Below, piece by piece: positions 1-11,340 of a DNA stretch of 64,000 nt (the first letter of the stretch is position 1; every line of letters starts with the position of its first letter). Under the pieces are notes generated by a model. The model had not been told where the DNA came from and searched no databases. It saw nothing but the letters and a program-made list of their open reading frames with translations. Origin of the DNA: Dichetophora obliterata. Lineage: Eukaryota; Arthropoda; Insecta; Diptera; Sciomyzidae. The stretch lies in NCBI GenBank assembly GCA_963920525.1, contig OY986437.1, positions 115,436,715-115,500,714 of the forward strand. Direction: 5' to 3'. The translations under genes were made by a program, and so were the position numbers.

Positions 1-815
1 GAATTCTGACGCTGATATTCAATATCGCAAATTTACGTTAAATGGGAGGTGCCACGCCCCTCTTACCAATGAACATACATTGAATCAATGAAACTGCATG
101 TGTATATTGAGGTCGAATACTGAATCTCGGCGTTGTACGACTTATAACTCTAAAACTATTTGATAGCACAAAGTTGGGTTGTATGGGAAGTTCCACTCCC
201 CTTTGCCCTACGACGACAAAATGTAAGTATTGAAAATGCATGTATAAATTTAGGTCGAATACCGAATTCTTACGCTGTCAACCTATAACTTCAAAGCAAT
301 ACGATATCGCAAATTTGGTCGAATACCGAATTTCTAAGCTGTGCGACCCATAACTCTAAAGCTATTCGATAACAACAATTTTTTATTTATATATGGGAGG
401 TAAAAGGGGGTGTGGCATTGCCCTTAAACCATCTCGTACTCAAAGCAAAGCGTACTTACAAAATTTGAGCTCAATCGGACCAATGGTTTCGAAGTATTTT
501 GATATTTTCTTAAAAGTAGGCGTAGATGAAGTGTGACCACGCCCATTTTTTTCAAAGTTAATTATAGTTATCATACGAACTTATTTACCAAATTTTAATT
601 TAATACGACCAAAACCGTCTTAAATACAGCATTTTTATTGATTTGTGGGCGACAAAAGGGGGTGTGGCACAAAACGTGCAAAGATACACACATGCAATTT
701 CTTATGTGCACCCTCCACACAGACCCCAATCACCCGTAAAAATTTCATTGAAATCGGGCAAGCCGTCTAGGAGGAGTATGCGAACAGGAAGTTTTGCCAC
801 TTAATTTTATATATA
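1..815 (+). repeat. Dispersed repeat family A: ~140-bp monomers plus conserved tail
   Basis: Three to four diverged monomers start near 1, 111, 253 and 317. They share blocks reading roughly gtcgaatactgaattc, then a 'cgacctataactc' block, a 'cgatatcgcaaattt' block and a 'gggaggtgccac' block. A tail from ~426 carries 'accacgcccattt' and 'aagggggtgtggca' and ends in a TATATATAGAT-like string. The same monomer-plus-tail layout recurs at 26,970-28,556, and the tail alone is inverted at ~46,235-46,425. Short open frames here are incidental. The class is not certain: Helitron-like and MITE-like readings are both possible. Confidence 0.7.
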
Positions 816-1118
816 TAGATATCAAAACAGTGGGCGCAAAAGTGGGCGTGGTCAATTTTTCTTTCAGTAAACATTTAAATTGGATTACTACGAACATTTG
901 AAAAAAAAAATTATCCAAATCGGTCCAGCCTTTTTATGATTTTAGATAAATCAAAAAAAGTGGGCGCAAAAGTGGGCGTGGTCAATTTTTCTTTCCTTAA
1001 AAACCTAACTTGGACTTAAATGAACATTTAAAAAAAAATTATCCAAATCGGTTCGGCCGATCTCGAGTTATGGGATTACATCTCATTCGGACACTTTCTT
1101 TTATATACATATATAGAT
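816..1118 (+). repeat. Two ~130-bp tandem units next to family A
   Basis: A unit beginning 'tgggcgcaaaagtgggcg' at 831 is repeated at 961 with the same order of landmarks: 'gtggtcaatttttcttt', a poly-A run, then 'ttatccaaatcggt'. The block ends near 1,118 in a TATATACATATATAGAT-like string similar to the end of the preceding repeat. It looks like the tail of a related non-coding element. Confidence 0.6.
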
Positions 1119-1803
1119 TTATAAATTTTTTGAGAGAAAAATTGAAAAAACTTTAGTTTTCGTCACTGTTCTCTTCATTAAAATTTCGGTCGAAAACAAC
1201 TTTCTTTTTAGCAAAAACTTTTGCTTTCTTAATTTTCTATTTCTTAATATAGAGTTGCTTCCGTTGTCTGCAAAGTTATCAATTGCTAAATTTATTAAAA
1301 AAATCATTCTGAAAATCTCACGTACGATCACAAAAGCAGCGCAAAATATTTGCAATATTTAGGTAAAGTATCAGCTGAGTATCTGCAACTGTGAGTAACA
1401 GTGTTGCAGTATTGCTGCAATTATTGAGTGCCTCGATTAAGCCCATAGGCTTTTGTATGCATATTGATATACATATTCTGAATAAAGTCCTTTTATAGGT
1501 TTTCGGAAAAAAACAAATGTATGGAGGCAATTATGCAACATAATTTACACAAATTTCAATAATAAAATGAATTTAACTACTGTATTTCAGAAATTACGCA
1601 AAAATGATTTTTATTTCCAACAGAAAAAAACAAAGTCCAAATCATGATTTTTTAAAAGACTGAAAAATAAAAATAAGAAACTGAATTTTATTTTTGACTA
1701 AAAAATAGAAGTTGAAAAAACAGTTAAATTAGCCGAAAAAAAAGTTCGAAAGAAAAAAGAAATTTTTTGCTCTAAAATAGAAAATCACTTTAAAAGATTT
1801 TCA
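1119..1803. other. AT-rich spacer, nothing assigned
   Basis: Long A and T runs and only short chance frames. I see no transposon termini, RNA gene or exon signal that I can support. Confidence 0.5.
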
Positions 1804-2127
1804 TCTATATATATAAAATAGGATGTGTGTATGTATGTAACGTATGGACTCCAAATCGGCTGGGCCGATTTTGATAAAATTTTCAGGTAATGTTCATCAT
1901 GGTACGGTGGGTAACATAGGCTATATTTGGACCCGATAGGTGGCGCTGGGGTGGACTTATATCGAAAATTTGAATTTTTGGACCAATTCAACTGAAATTC
2001 AGAATGTATGTTTGTTTGATCATAAGAAAATAATTTGTGTATAAATGGACCCGATAGGTGGCGCTGGGGTGGACTTATATCGAAAATTTGAATTTATGGA
2101 CCAATTTAACACACCGGGTTCAGCTAG
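1804..2127 (+). mobile_element. Non-autonomous Helitron-like element
   Basis: The segment starts TCTATATATATAAAATAGG and ends GGGTTCAGCTAG. It sits between a host A (1,803) and T (2,128), which is the pattern expected of Helitrons (5' TC, 3' CTAG, insertion between A and T, no target-site duplication). It is 324 bp and has no coding capacity. An internal ~63-bp block starting at 'ggacccgataggtggcg' (1,929) is repeated at 2,047, a period of 118 bp. I see no convincing 3' hairpin, so the class call is good but not certain. Confidence 0.6.
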
Positions 2128-2533
2128 TTTAATTTATTTTTTGTTTTCTGTTGAAAAATTACAATTGAAGTTTGATTTTAGGACTTTTTTCGAATATCAT
2201 AACGGTTTCGAAACGGAATTTCAATGTGACCCTTTTACTTAAGAACTCATATGCCTGCGTTATCTGCAAAACAATGATTTTTTAAAAAAAAAATTTGATG
2301 ACGATCCCTGCTTTTATCATTTCGAAAAAGACTTAATTCCTGTACATTTATATAATATTTTTTACTGTAACAACCAGAAAGAGTATCAAACAATATTAAA
2401 GATTTATAAAAAAAAACATGTCAATATTCAGACGTAGCATAACGTATGCTGTCAAATATATTTTCAGTCAAACTGACAGTTCTATTGGAAATTTTGATAT
2501 TTTTTAATTCATATTTTGCTCACATACAAATTT
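2128..2533. other. AT-rich sequence leading into the mariner fossil
   Basis: Mostly low-complexity A/T sequence. The part from ~2,440 probably belongs to the 5' end of the mariner copy, because the first recognisable transposase codons follow at 2,534. I could not find a terminal inverted repeat. Confidence 0.4.
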
Positions 2534-3560
2534 CGTGAAAGGCGTCCAAAATATGTTGTTGTGCCAGAAAACATGGATACTGTGTGCGAACCGATAATGC
2601 TTGATCGTTATGTGGCATATAGTGAGATTTAAGTATCCCTGGGCATTACTTTCACCAGCAAACATATTTTAAATGAATACATTAAGGGTTCTCATATAAG
2701 TATGTTAACATGTAAAACATTTAAACTATTGATGAGCGCTAAAGAGTAAAAAGCATAAATGTCGACAAATGTGGAATCACCTTTATTCAATTTTAAATCT
2801 TTTGAAAACCTATTTAAAATATAAAAATAAATAAAATTTGCATTTACTTCAAATACTTTGAGTATGTCACGACTAGTGCCAAAAGCAACACCTTATTCAC
2901 ACACACGTAGATTAACATGCTAATTAACATTACAAAATAGGCTCGGAAATTATGTAAACCCATACAAATTTTACAGATAGATAAACAGATTTTCACTACA
3001 GATAGTTTACGCGCATATAGGTTCACAAGTTTTGTGATTAATGTTTACTGGTCGGTTACATGATTAGATGGAAACATTTTTTAGAGTTATGAAAAAGATT
3101 TGTTCATGTTAGAATTCATATAATTTGACGATCATTTAAAAAATGGCTCGTGTCGATTGGTGCAAAAACAACTATAGAAATACAATAATAAAAAGATCTG
3201 GAAATACAATCGAAAAAATATTTACGTGTATAACATTGTGACTGGTGACGAATCATGGATCCATGCGTATGAAGCTGAAAGTAAACAGCAGTCAATTGTA
3301 TGGGTCTTTAAAAATGAACCAAATGAAATAAGGAAAACAAACATATAAGCACCGAAGAATAATTCTTCATCAGGATAATGCGAGCTCCCAAACATCAGCT
3401 CAAATAAATTCGTGTTCTAACACTTAAAACACAGAATTAATGAGTCGTCAGCCGTACACCCCTGATTTGTAATGAATTCTTTTTGTTCCTGCACATCAAG
3501 GACTCCAGAAGAAGCCCATGTTGCGTTAAAAAACTATGTTTTGAATGGTTATGGTTATTG
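2534..3560 (+). pseudogene. mariner transposase pseudogene, split and deleted
   Basis: Three collinear pieces of a mariner (DD34D) transposase are visible. At 2,534-2,690 the frame reads RPKYVVVPENMDTV, then a block like LGITFTSKHILNEY, interrupted by a TAA. At 3,085-3,340 it reads KKICSC, then RVDWCKNN and, in a shifted frame, TGDESWIHAYEAESKQQS followed by VWVFKNEPN; this block holds the first catalytic Asp region. At 3,368-3,545 it continues with LHQDNASSQTSAQ (second Asp region), SRQPYTPDL and TPEEAHVALKNYV near the usual C-terminus. About 400 bp of foreign sequence separates the first two pieces. Coding sequence is missing between NEPN and LHQDN. Stops and frameshifts make it non-functional. 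The 3' end runs directly into the GGTTAT array. Confidence 0.85.
2691..3084. other. ~400-bp insertion inside the mariner fossil
   Basis: This stretch separates two transposase blocks that are contiguous in the mariner family (helix-turn-helix region and the KKICSRW-like block). It has no recognisable coding content, and I could not define inverted termini or a target-site duplication. Confidence 0.5.
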
Positions 3561-3630
3561 TTATAGTTATGTTAAACAGATTGATGCGTTAAAAAACATT
3601 GATGCGTTAAAAAACTATGTTTTATGTTAT

Positions 3631-5142
3631 GGTTATGGTTATGGTTATGGTTATGGTTATGGTTATGGTTATGGTTATGGTTATGGTTATGGTTATGGTT
3701 ATGGTTATGGTTATGGTTATGGTTATGGTTATGGTTATGGTTATGGTTATGGTTATGGTTATGGTTATGGTTATGGTTATGGTTATGGTTATGGTTATGG
3801 TTATGGTTATGGTTATGGTTATGGTTATGGTTATGGTTATGGTTATGGTTATGGTTATGGTTATGGTTATGGTTATGGTTATGGTTATGGTTATGGTTAT
3901 GGTTATGGTTATGGTTATGGTTATGGTTATGGTTATGGTTATGGTTATGGTTATGGTTATGGTTATGGTTATGGTTATGGTCATGGTTATGGTTATGGTT
4001 ATGGTTATGGTTATGGTTATGGTTATGGTTATGGTTATGGTTATGGTTATGGTTATGGTTATGGTTATGGTTATGGTTATGGTTATGGTTATGGTTATGG
4101 TTATGGTTATGGTTATGGTTATGGTTATGGTTATGGTTATGGTTATGGTTATGGTTATGGTTATGGTTATGGTTATGGTTATGGTTATGGTTATGGTTAT
4201 GGTTATGGTTATGGTTATGGTTATGGTTATGGTTATGGTTATGGTTATGGTTATGGTTATGGTTATGGTTATGGTTATGGTTATGGTTATGGTTATGGTT
4301 ATGGTTATGGTTATGGTTATGGTTATGGTTATGGTTATGGTTATGGTTATGGTTATGGTTATGGTTATGGTTATGGTTATGGTTATGGTTATGGTTATGG
4401 TTATGGTTATGGTTATGGTTATGGTTATGGTTATGGTTATGGTTATGGTTATGGTTATGGTTATGGTTATGGTTATGGTTATGGTTATGGTTATGGTTAT
4501 GGTTATGGTTATGGTTATGGTTATGGTTATGGTTATGGTTATGGTTATGGTTATGGTTATGGTTATGGTTATGGTTATGGTTATGGTTATGGTTATGGTT
4601 ATGGTTATGGTTATGGTTATGGTTATGGTTATGGTTATGGTTATGGTTATGGTTATGGTTATGGTTATGGTTATGGTTATGGTTATGGTTATGGTTATGG
4701 TTATGGTTATGGTTATGGTTATGGTTATGGTTATGGTTATGGTTATGGTTATGGTTATGGTTATGGTTATGGTTATGGTTATGGTTATGGTTATGGTTAT
4801 GGTTATGGTTATGGTTATGGTTATGGTTATGGTTATGGTTATGGTTATGGTTATGGTTATGGTTATGGTTATGGTTATGGTTATGGTTATGGTTATGGTT
4901 ATGGTTATGGTTATGGTTATGGTTATGGTTATGGTTATGGTTATGGTTATGGTTATGGTTATGGTTATGGTTATGGTTATGGTTATGGTTATGGTTATGG
5001 TTATGGTTATGGTTATGGTTATGGTTATGGTTAAGGTTATGGTTATGGTTATGGTTATGGTTATGGTTATGGTTATGGTTATGGTTATGGTTATGGTTAT
5101 GGTTATGGTTTTGGTTATGGTTATGGTTATGGTTATGGCTAT
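3631..5142 (+). repeat. (GGTTAT)n hexanucleotide array, ~252 copies
   Basis: 1,512 bp of GGTTAT repeats with only four substitutions seen by eye: T to C at 3,982, T to A at 5,034, A to T at 5,111 and T to C at 5,139. A degenerate seed (GGTTATGGTTATTGTTATAG) lies upstream at 3,547-3,566. Because 6 is a multiple of 3, five of the six frames stay open, giving alternating Gly-Tyr, Val-Met, Leu-Trp, Ile-Thr or His-Asn. The ~520-codon ORFs here are repeat artefacts, not genes. The unit is one base away from the TTAGGG telomere repeat but is not a known telomere unit, and flies lack short telomere repeats. Length in an assembly may not equal true length. Confidence 0.97.
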
Positions 5143-5300
5143 CAAAGTGTCTACCCATAGCAGAGTCCACGTCATTTAGGTACCAGGCCATAACGGCTAT
5201 TTAGGAAACGAGATTGCGGATGAACTAAGCAGGAAAAGAACTGCAAGTTCCATCATAGGCCCAGAATCATTCTGCGGGCTACAATAGGGCACTATGCGCA
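5143..5300 (+). pseudogene. RNase H domain fragment of a non-LTR retrotransposon
   Basis: Immediately after the array the frame reads KVSTHSRVHVI, a TAG codon (5,177-5,179), then VPGHNGYLGNEIADELSRKR and IIGPESFCGL. This is the C-terminal RNase HI signature of Jockey/I/R1-type non-LTR elements (W-V-P-G-H-x-G-x-x-G-N-E-x-A-D), with the usual Trp replaced by the stop. Nothing recognisable of the rest of that element is present, so it is a fragment. Confidence 0.85.
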
Positions 5301-5889
5301 GTTAAAGTTTTTGTATCTATATCAAACTTAAAATGTAAAGTAGATGAAATTAGAAATATTTTTAATTTAAATATTAACAAAAAGAAAAACAAATGGTATG
5401 CAAAAAGTTACTTGTATAACGTACACACTGTCTTTTTTTTTTTGCTTTCCGTCTGTAAAGTTTGGCATGTTTCTATTATTTTTTTATTTTTGTTATTTAT
5501 TAATGTATGTAAGAACACTAAGCACTAAGTTCTTTTAAGATACAAAGTAGGAAAAATTTAACATATTGAATACATAAACTATAAATATTAATACACACAC
5601 CAAAAATTCAAAAGAAAATACAAAATCATATTGTTTAAAACATTTGATTTCGAGATTTCACATATTGAATATAAGAGATATCATTCTTTTACAAATGTTA
5701 TATTGAATTAAGGAAACAAAAATTAAAAAGAACATAAAAAATCATATTATTTAAAGCTTTTAAGAATGAGTTCAGCTCAAAAAATAATTGAGCGAAAGTA
5801 AAGAAAGAATGGTACAGATTAGATAAGAGAAAAAAGAACTGATTACTTTAATTGACTATGAAAATTTTTATTAGGAGTAATGTTTAAAA
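5301..5889. other. AT-rich spacer
   Basis: Low-complexity A/T sequence with a weak imperfect duplication around 'aaatcatattgtttaaa' and 'aaatcatattatttaaa' (~5,625 and ~5,740). It may include the 3' untranslated end of the minus-strand non-LTR element that follows. No gene seen. Confidence 0.4.
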
Positions 5890-8563
5890 AAAGCCTATTT
5901 GAAGCTTTCCTCTCCGGCTATTGATTTTTGAATGGTTGGGAATGCATTCCATAATCTGATGGCGTTAATAAAAAATAATCGTATTGAGTTCAGAAAATTT
6001 GAAATTAGATACTAAAAGCATTTGACTTCTTTGCGACTGGCCAAACTGCAATTTTTCATAAAGATATGTTGGCGTCTTATTCTTTATGAGTTTGTGAAGA
6101 AATATGCAATTCCGAGCATTTAGATAATTCAATATATCGCAGCCAAGTATACTGTTTTTATGCTCTGCCAAGTGATCAAACTTGCGTAAGCCATATACAT
6201 ATCTTGTCGTATGATTAAATGCAATTTGCAATTTAAGTTGAGAGCTCGAATCAAGCTTACTGCATACAACTTCAGAGTAAGTGATCACCGGTAGAATAAG
6301 TTGAATTACTAATTTACGCCTAGTAGAAATTGGTGTAAACTGAGCCGACACTCTTAGATAACGTAAGATGAAATATATTTTTCAGCATTAATATGGTCAG
6401 TACACGTCAAATAACAATTGATGCTGAAACCTAAACTTTTCGCACGTAAGTGTGGAATATCCTCAAAAAGTATTCTGGTTTTGGATACCGGAAATATAAA
6501 AGTCTTTTGAGCATTTAACTGGAGTTTGTTTTTATTGGCCCATTGGCAAATATAATTTAAGTCTTCATTCAATTTGAACACTAAATCTTCTATTAATTTT
6601 TTTCTACCTGTGAAATAAACTTGAACATTATCGGCATAAACATGCACTGATGAGTAATTGCAGCAATCAAAAATGTCATTAACAAATATAGAAAAAGCAC
6701 TGGACAATGAATGAACCGAGCCCTGGGGCACACCACTACTTATAATCAATCTAACGCAGCAAAAAATTATGTTCAAATTTTACCCTTTGCCCTTTACCCT
6801 TTTTATGTTCAAATTTAAGTTTATGACAGTAGAGTATGACTGACAGTGTCAAATGCATTTGAAAAATCAAGTAAGCAAAAAAGCGTTAGTTTTCCTTCGT
6901 CATAAAATCCTCTTATATCATCTAATACCTTTAAAGTAGCAGTTGTACAACAACGGCCAACACAAAAACCTGACTGGAGCGGGGACTAAGGTTGCTTAAA
7001 TGTTAGATATGTTGTAATTTAATCAGCCATAAGGGCTTCACAAAACTTAGAAAAATACGACAGAATATGTACATGCCTAAAGTCCTTGGCCTCACTAGCT
7101 GCAGTTTTCTTAGCAATTGGCATTACTAAGGCGTTTTTCCATGATGCAGAAAATGAATATGTAGTAACGCAGTGGTTAATTATGTGTGTTAAAGAACTAA
7201 GGATATGTGCTAATATGATTTTTATGCATTTTATATTTATACCGTTTTCACAAACAGCATTGGACTTAACGCTCATTACTTTCTTTGCCACCTGATCTTC
7301 AGTGACCGTTGAGAACTGAAACGTTGGCTGAAAATGAAGGTCTGAAGATTCAGAGGAGCTGAGCAAACTATTTTGAGGAAAGAGACTGTTAGACAAGAAA
7401 AAATCGTATAGAACTTCAGGATCTCCCTAACAATTATCAGTTTGCTTACCACCGTTGCTAAATTTTTGTAGATTTTTCTAGAAAGTCTTCGGCGGAAGAG
7501 ATGTTTTTAGTTTATTGAAACAATATTTTATCTTGGATTGCCTTATTTTAAGAATATAAGCATTCCTGGCACACTTATAATTTTCCCATTTTGCCGGTGT
7601 AGGGTTCTTTTTCCGGATATTCCTTAGTTTACTTTTTTTTTTTAATGCAATTTCAACGCTATTTGTGAACCAAGGACAAGATGTATTTTTAATAGTGACA
7701 ATCTTAAGAGGGACAATTTCATAAAAAGTGTATTTGTTTGATTATTAAATAAAGATGATTTGTCTTGAACACTTGAACAGAACCACAGATCATTCCAGGG
7801 TGTTATTAGTAGATCACGAAGAAGACCTTGGGAATCAATAGACTTAAAATCATGGAAAGAAAAGACTTCAGATGTAGCAAATCGAGACAAGTTTATATTA
7901 AATGTACAAAAATTCATGATCAGATAAAAAGTATATTTGATCAAACAGTAAAAAATTTGACACATCAGACACTACAAAATAATCAAGAAGACTGGGATTA
8001 TCATTAAACGAGAATCGTGTGAGATGGTATCATTAACAAATGCCAACCGACAGTTGAGACATTATTATACATTGATTTTGTAAGACTATCATTACATAAC
8101 AAATTTTGAAATATGAGTTTAAACTGTTTAGCTTACATGGATTATATACACAAGATATAAAAATGTTTGTCATATTATCGGCTACACAGATGCTTAAATA
8201 TTCCACACTATCACCATTAGATTTACTGACGAGTTGAGAATTTAAGTTATTTCGACATTAAATGGCAACCCCACCACCCCTCCTACCAACCCTATCATTT
8301 CTAAATAATGTACAATTTTTAAGGCATAGCACTGTATCCATAACATCACTACAGAACCATGTTTCAAACACACATATAACATTAACGGAAGAGTCCTTAA
8401 ACACATATTTAACATAGTCTAGCTTAACATAATTAAGGGTTCTAGCATTAAAGTGAACAACCCTTAACCCCTGCCGTCTCCTACAAAGAACTTCAAGAAG
8501 TATCTTGGTATAAACGTCATAATAATAATTATTTGAAACAAGTATAAATAAAAAATCAGTCAC
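5890..8563 (-). pseudogene. CR1/Jockey-like non-LTR retrotransposon ORF2 remnant (endonuclease + RT)
   Basis: Read on the minus strand, domains appear in the normal order. Endonuclease start: VVHFNARTLN, VICVFETWF, RNDRVGRRGGGVAI at 8,563-8,258. Endonuclease/RT linker: VQDKSSLFNNQTNTLF near 7,750. Fingers: KSNAVCENGI then WKNALVMPIAK and DFRHVHILSYFSKFCE at 7,396-7,019. RT motif A: FCLLDFSNAFDTV near 6,850. RT motifs B and C: GVPQGSVHS and YADNVQVYF at 6,776-6,600. C-terminal block: SKLDSSSQLKLQIAFN, then RLWNAFP near 5,950. YADN replaces the catalytic YADD. Several stops and frame changes break it, and a ~20-bp duplication ('tatgttcaaatttta') sits near 6,766-6,815. I did not find the poly-A tail or ORF1. 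Confidence 0.85.
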
Positions 8564-9199
8564 AAACGCACTTACAGGACATTTTACTACAACATAGTTT
8601 TACTACATTAATTTCATGTAAACAATTCTTTTCACTGTAGGTAGATAAGAAAATAAATTTAGAATGGTTGAGATGGTTCCATATAGTGAAAAAGGAACAA
8701 AAAAAAAGAAACTTGCGTCAGAATCTACTTACAGTTCTGCATTACAGCAGCTTGAAATATAAAAATTTGGTAGTGGAATGGAATATGAGCATTCGGAGTA
8801 CCCAGAAAGATTTACCAGTGAGATTGCTTACTCTTAACAATATACTATAACTCATACGCCATGTTGTGCTTTAGTGAAAATTCATTTAAACTGAAATAAA
8901 CTTGAATTCAATGACAAATGCATTGAAATACATTCAACGTAGTGCAAAAATAAAGGAAGTTTGAAACACTTCATGTACACACATACACATACTTAGAGCC
9001 GAAAATATTTTCTAATTAAATTCAGAGAATTGCCATAAAAGTGTCGTCGTTATTTGTGACTCACACTATCATGAACAATACCAGCTAACAACGACTAACA
9101 ACGGCTAACAATGGCTAACAAATATTTTAAATTCCAAACCACTTAAAGTGTCTGTCAACCAGCCAACGAACCAACAGCCACCCACGAATACCTATTCTC
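8564..9199. other. Spacer with a short decamer repeat
   Basis: No coding signal that I can support. At ~9,084-9,122 four copies of a GCTAACAACG-like 10-mer lie in tandem. From ~9,050 the sequence is less AT-rich than its surroundings, which may mark host single-copy DNA. Confidence 0.4.
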
Positions 9200-9206
9200 C
9201 ACTTAC

Positions 9207-9225
9207 CGCCTGCCGTATCACTCAT
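9207..9225 (-). CDS. Possible first coding exon of a host gene (ATG to GTAAGT donor)
   Basis: On the minus strand an ATG at 9,225-9,223 is followed by Ser-Asp-Thr-Ala-Gly, then a strong 5' splice donor GTAAGT beginning at 9,206. Upstream on the same strand (higher coordinates) lies CA-rich, ORF-poor sequence resembling an insect 5' UTR or promoter, including a DRE-like ATCGATAA near 9,253-9,260. A TTGCAG just upstream of the ATG could instead be a splice acceptor, making this an internal mini-exon. No downstream exon was found in the window, so the call rests on splice grammar and context only. Confidence 0.25.
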
Positions 9226-10354
9226 GCCCTCGAGCTGCAATGATGCGTTATCGATGATACGTGCTTTTAAGCCACTCGTGAATTTATTGATTTTCAATTG
9301 TTGTCACATTGGTCAATGTCGTTCATTCGTTTGACTTGGTTCGGTGAAGAAGCATATCGGTGTATGTGTTTGGCTGTGTCCGAGTGTTTCCTGTGAGTGT
9401 TTCTACCGATGCTGGCTGCTGGCTCAAATGCTTGCTGCTATGCCGCATCAGCTGAAGTTGGCAAAGTTCCTAACATTGATGCAGAATACATCAAATAAGA
9501 TTTGTGTGCGTAGCGATATGTTGCCGCTACCAATGCTATTGTTACAAGTGCTGTCACAGTAGCTGAAAGTTGCTTGCTATGTATAGTATAGGTGCATGTG
9601 GTACTGTGTGTGTGCATGAGTGCCTGTTGGCAATTTTGCAGTTTGATGAATTAAATCAATTGGATTACGTATTTGCATTGTTGGCGCTGGTACATTGCTG
9701 TCCCAGTTTGGTGTTGCCCTGTGTTGTGTTGGTAATGCAGGCTGCAGCTGCCGTAGTATTTGTAAGCATAAGAGTGTGTGCGTGGATGTGTGTGTATTCT
9801 TGTATTTAAGTTCCATTTACATTGTATTTACTCATTGTTAGCGTTGCCACTGCGCTTCTATTGCTTGCCGTTGTTGATATATTTTAACATGACAAATATT
9901 ATTAAACATGTTGCAGCAGCTTCAGGTTTAACTTGTTATCATGGTGCAGTTTTACGCTTAAAGTGCATCAGTTTTGTTCACTAGTTAAACAAGCAAAATA
10001 TAATCAGTGATGAAATAAATTCCCTCTACGCCTACTCACATGTGTAGTGTCACATGCTAGCTTCAATTATTGCACTTTTCGAGTTGCTCGAAGTGTCTAT
10101 TTGAGTGCATGCTTTGATAAATATTTGACAAGGCTTTTAGCAATTTTAAAGATCTGCTATTATGTTCAAGTTTTTAAGCATATTTAAAAAAAAAAATATC
10201 ACTTGTATCTGCGCATTTATAAAGTGAACACGTTTATAGTTTGGAAAATAGAAACACAATTAAATTATGCTAATAATATAACAAAAATTAATACCAAAAT
10301 AGTATTTTTAAGTTAGAAATAATTTAAAAATTTTTTTAAAAAACTTAAAAGATA
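9226..10354. other. GC/CA-richer single-copy-like region, possible host 5' region
   Basis: Between ~9,300 and 9,990 the sequence has far fewer A/T runs than its neighbours and is rich in CA/TG dinucleotides, TGC and CAG. I recognise no protein in either direction. On the minus strand it reads like a fly 5' untranslated or promoter region upstream of the ATG at 9,225. From ~10,140 it returns to AT-rich filler. Confidence 0.35.
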
Positions 10355-10379
10355 TTGTGGAGTTCATATTTTTATAATG

Positions 10380-11340
10380 CTGCTCTAGAATGGGTTGCGG
10401 GTCGCATTGTACGGAGGCTGAAAAGCAAATTCAAGCAAAACAATGAGTGGAATTGCAGAATTAATGAAATGCTCTTAAGAAGGTATTATCTTTTCGCTGA
10501 AAACGAGAAAGGAAATGTGGAACTTAAGAAAAATTTGATAACTTGTTGGTTCGGAAATAAAAAAAAAATCAATTTATTTCAAGAACTAAGAAAGGAGTTA
10601 AATGCTCCAGTTACCAGACGACCAACTTAAAATAGTCTGATAGAAAAGGCTTTAAAGGAAAATTCTACAAGAAAAGTGACTTTGCTTTGCAAAAAAAAAA
10701 CATTCGCAGTAGAATAACTTAAGCAAGGAAACATCTAATGGGAAATAATTGAAAAAATATGTTATGGACGGATGAAACTAAGTCATATTTGTTCGGATCA
10801 GATGGAAATCCGCATACAAGACGCCGAAAAATTCCTAATTACACAAATAAAACAATTATACAAATTAAACCATACGGGATTGGTTTCCTCAACGAATGTT
10901 GGTACAATATATTGAACAAGAGACCAAAATGAGCGCCACGGATTATGAAAATATTGTAAATAGTGTTATGCTGCCATATATGCTGAAGATGAAAGTGGAT
11001 GCCATGGAAGTGGCAATCTATGCAAGAATTATACTCATTAGACCGCAAACACTCCTCAAATCTAACAAAATAATGCTTTGAGGACAACAATGAGGTTTTA
11101 TAAGAATAGCTTTTTCGCTATCATGTGATCTAAGCCCAAAAGAACACCTTTGGGTTCTCTTAAAAAAGAAGATTGGTGGGTGGCTTCAAATCTAATAACA
11201 AGAAGAATTTATGAAAAAAAAATCTAAGCAGAATGGAATGCTTTGATCCATTTGGTCTAATATTGTGAATTTAATGGGTCAACGGTGCAGCGAAGTTTTA
11301 CATAATAGTGGTGCAACTACAATTAAATTAATTTTTTAAC
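10380..11340 (+). pseudogene. Tc1-like transposase pseudogene
   Basis: Collinear Tc1-family blocks are seen across frames. An N-terminal DNA-binding remnant includes LFQELRKELNAPVTRRPT (10,577-10,630). A block like IEKALKEN then LLCKKK follows near 10,640-10,700. MLWTDETKSYLFGSDGNPHT starts at 10,759 and contains the first catalytic Asp. MSATDYENIVNSVMLPYML is near 10,930. LSPKEHLWVLLKKKIGG near 11,130-11,180 matches the SPDLNPIEHLW block that holds the catalytic Glu. A C-terminal NLMGQRCSEVLHNSG is at ~11,265. Frameshifts and stops are frequent, and the middle Asp block is not recognisable. I found no terminal inverted repeats. Confidence 0.8.

Noticed and set aside
3631..5142. Telomeric array
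   Set aside because: The unit is GGTTAT, not TTAGGG or TTAGG, it is interstitial between transposon fossils, and higher flies do not use short telomere repeats.
3472..5204. Five overlapping ~520-codon ORFs on both strands
   Set aside because: They are translations of the GGTTAT array; a 6-bp unit without a stop in five frames stays open automatically.
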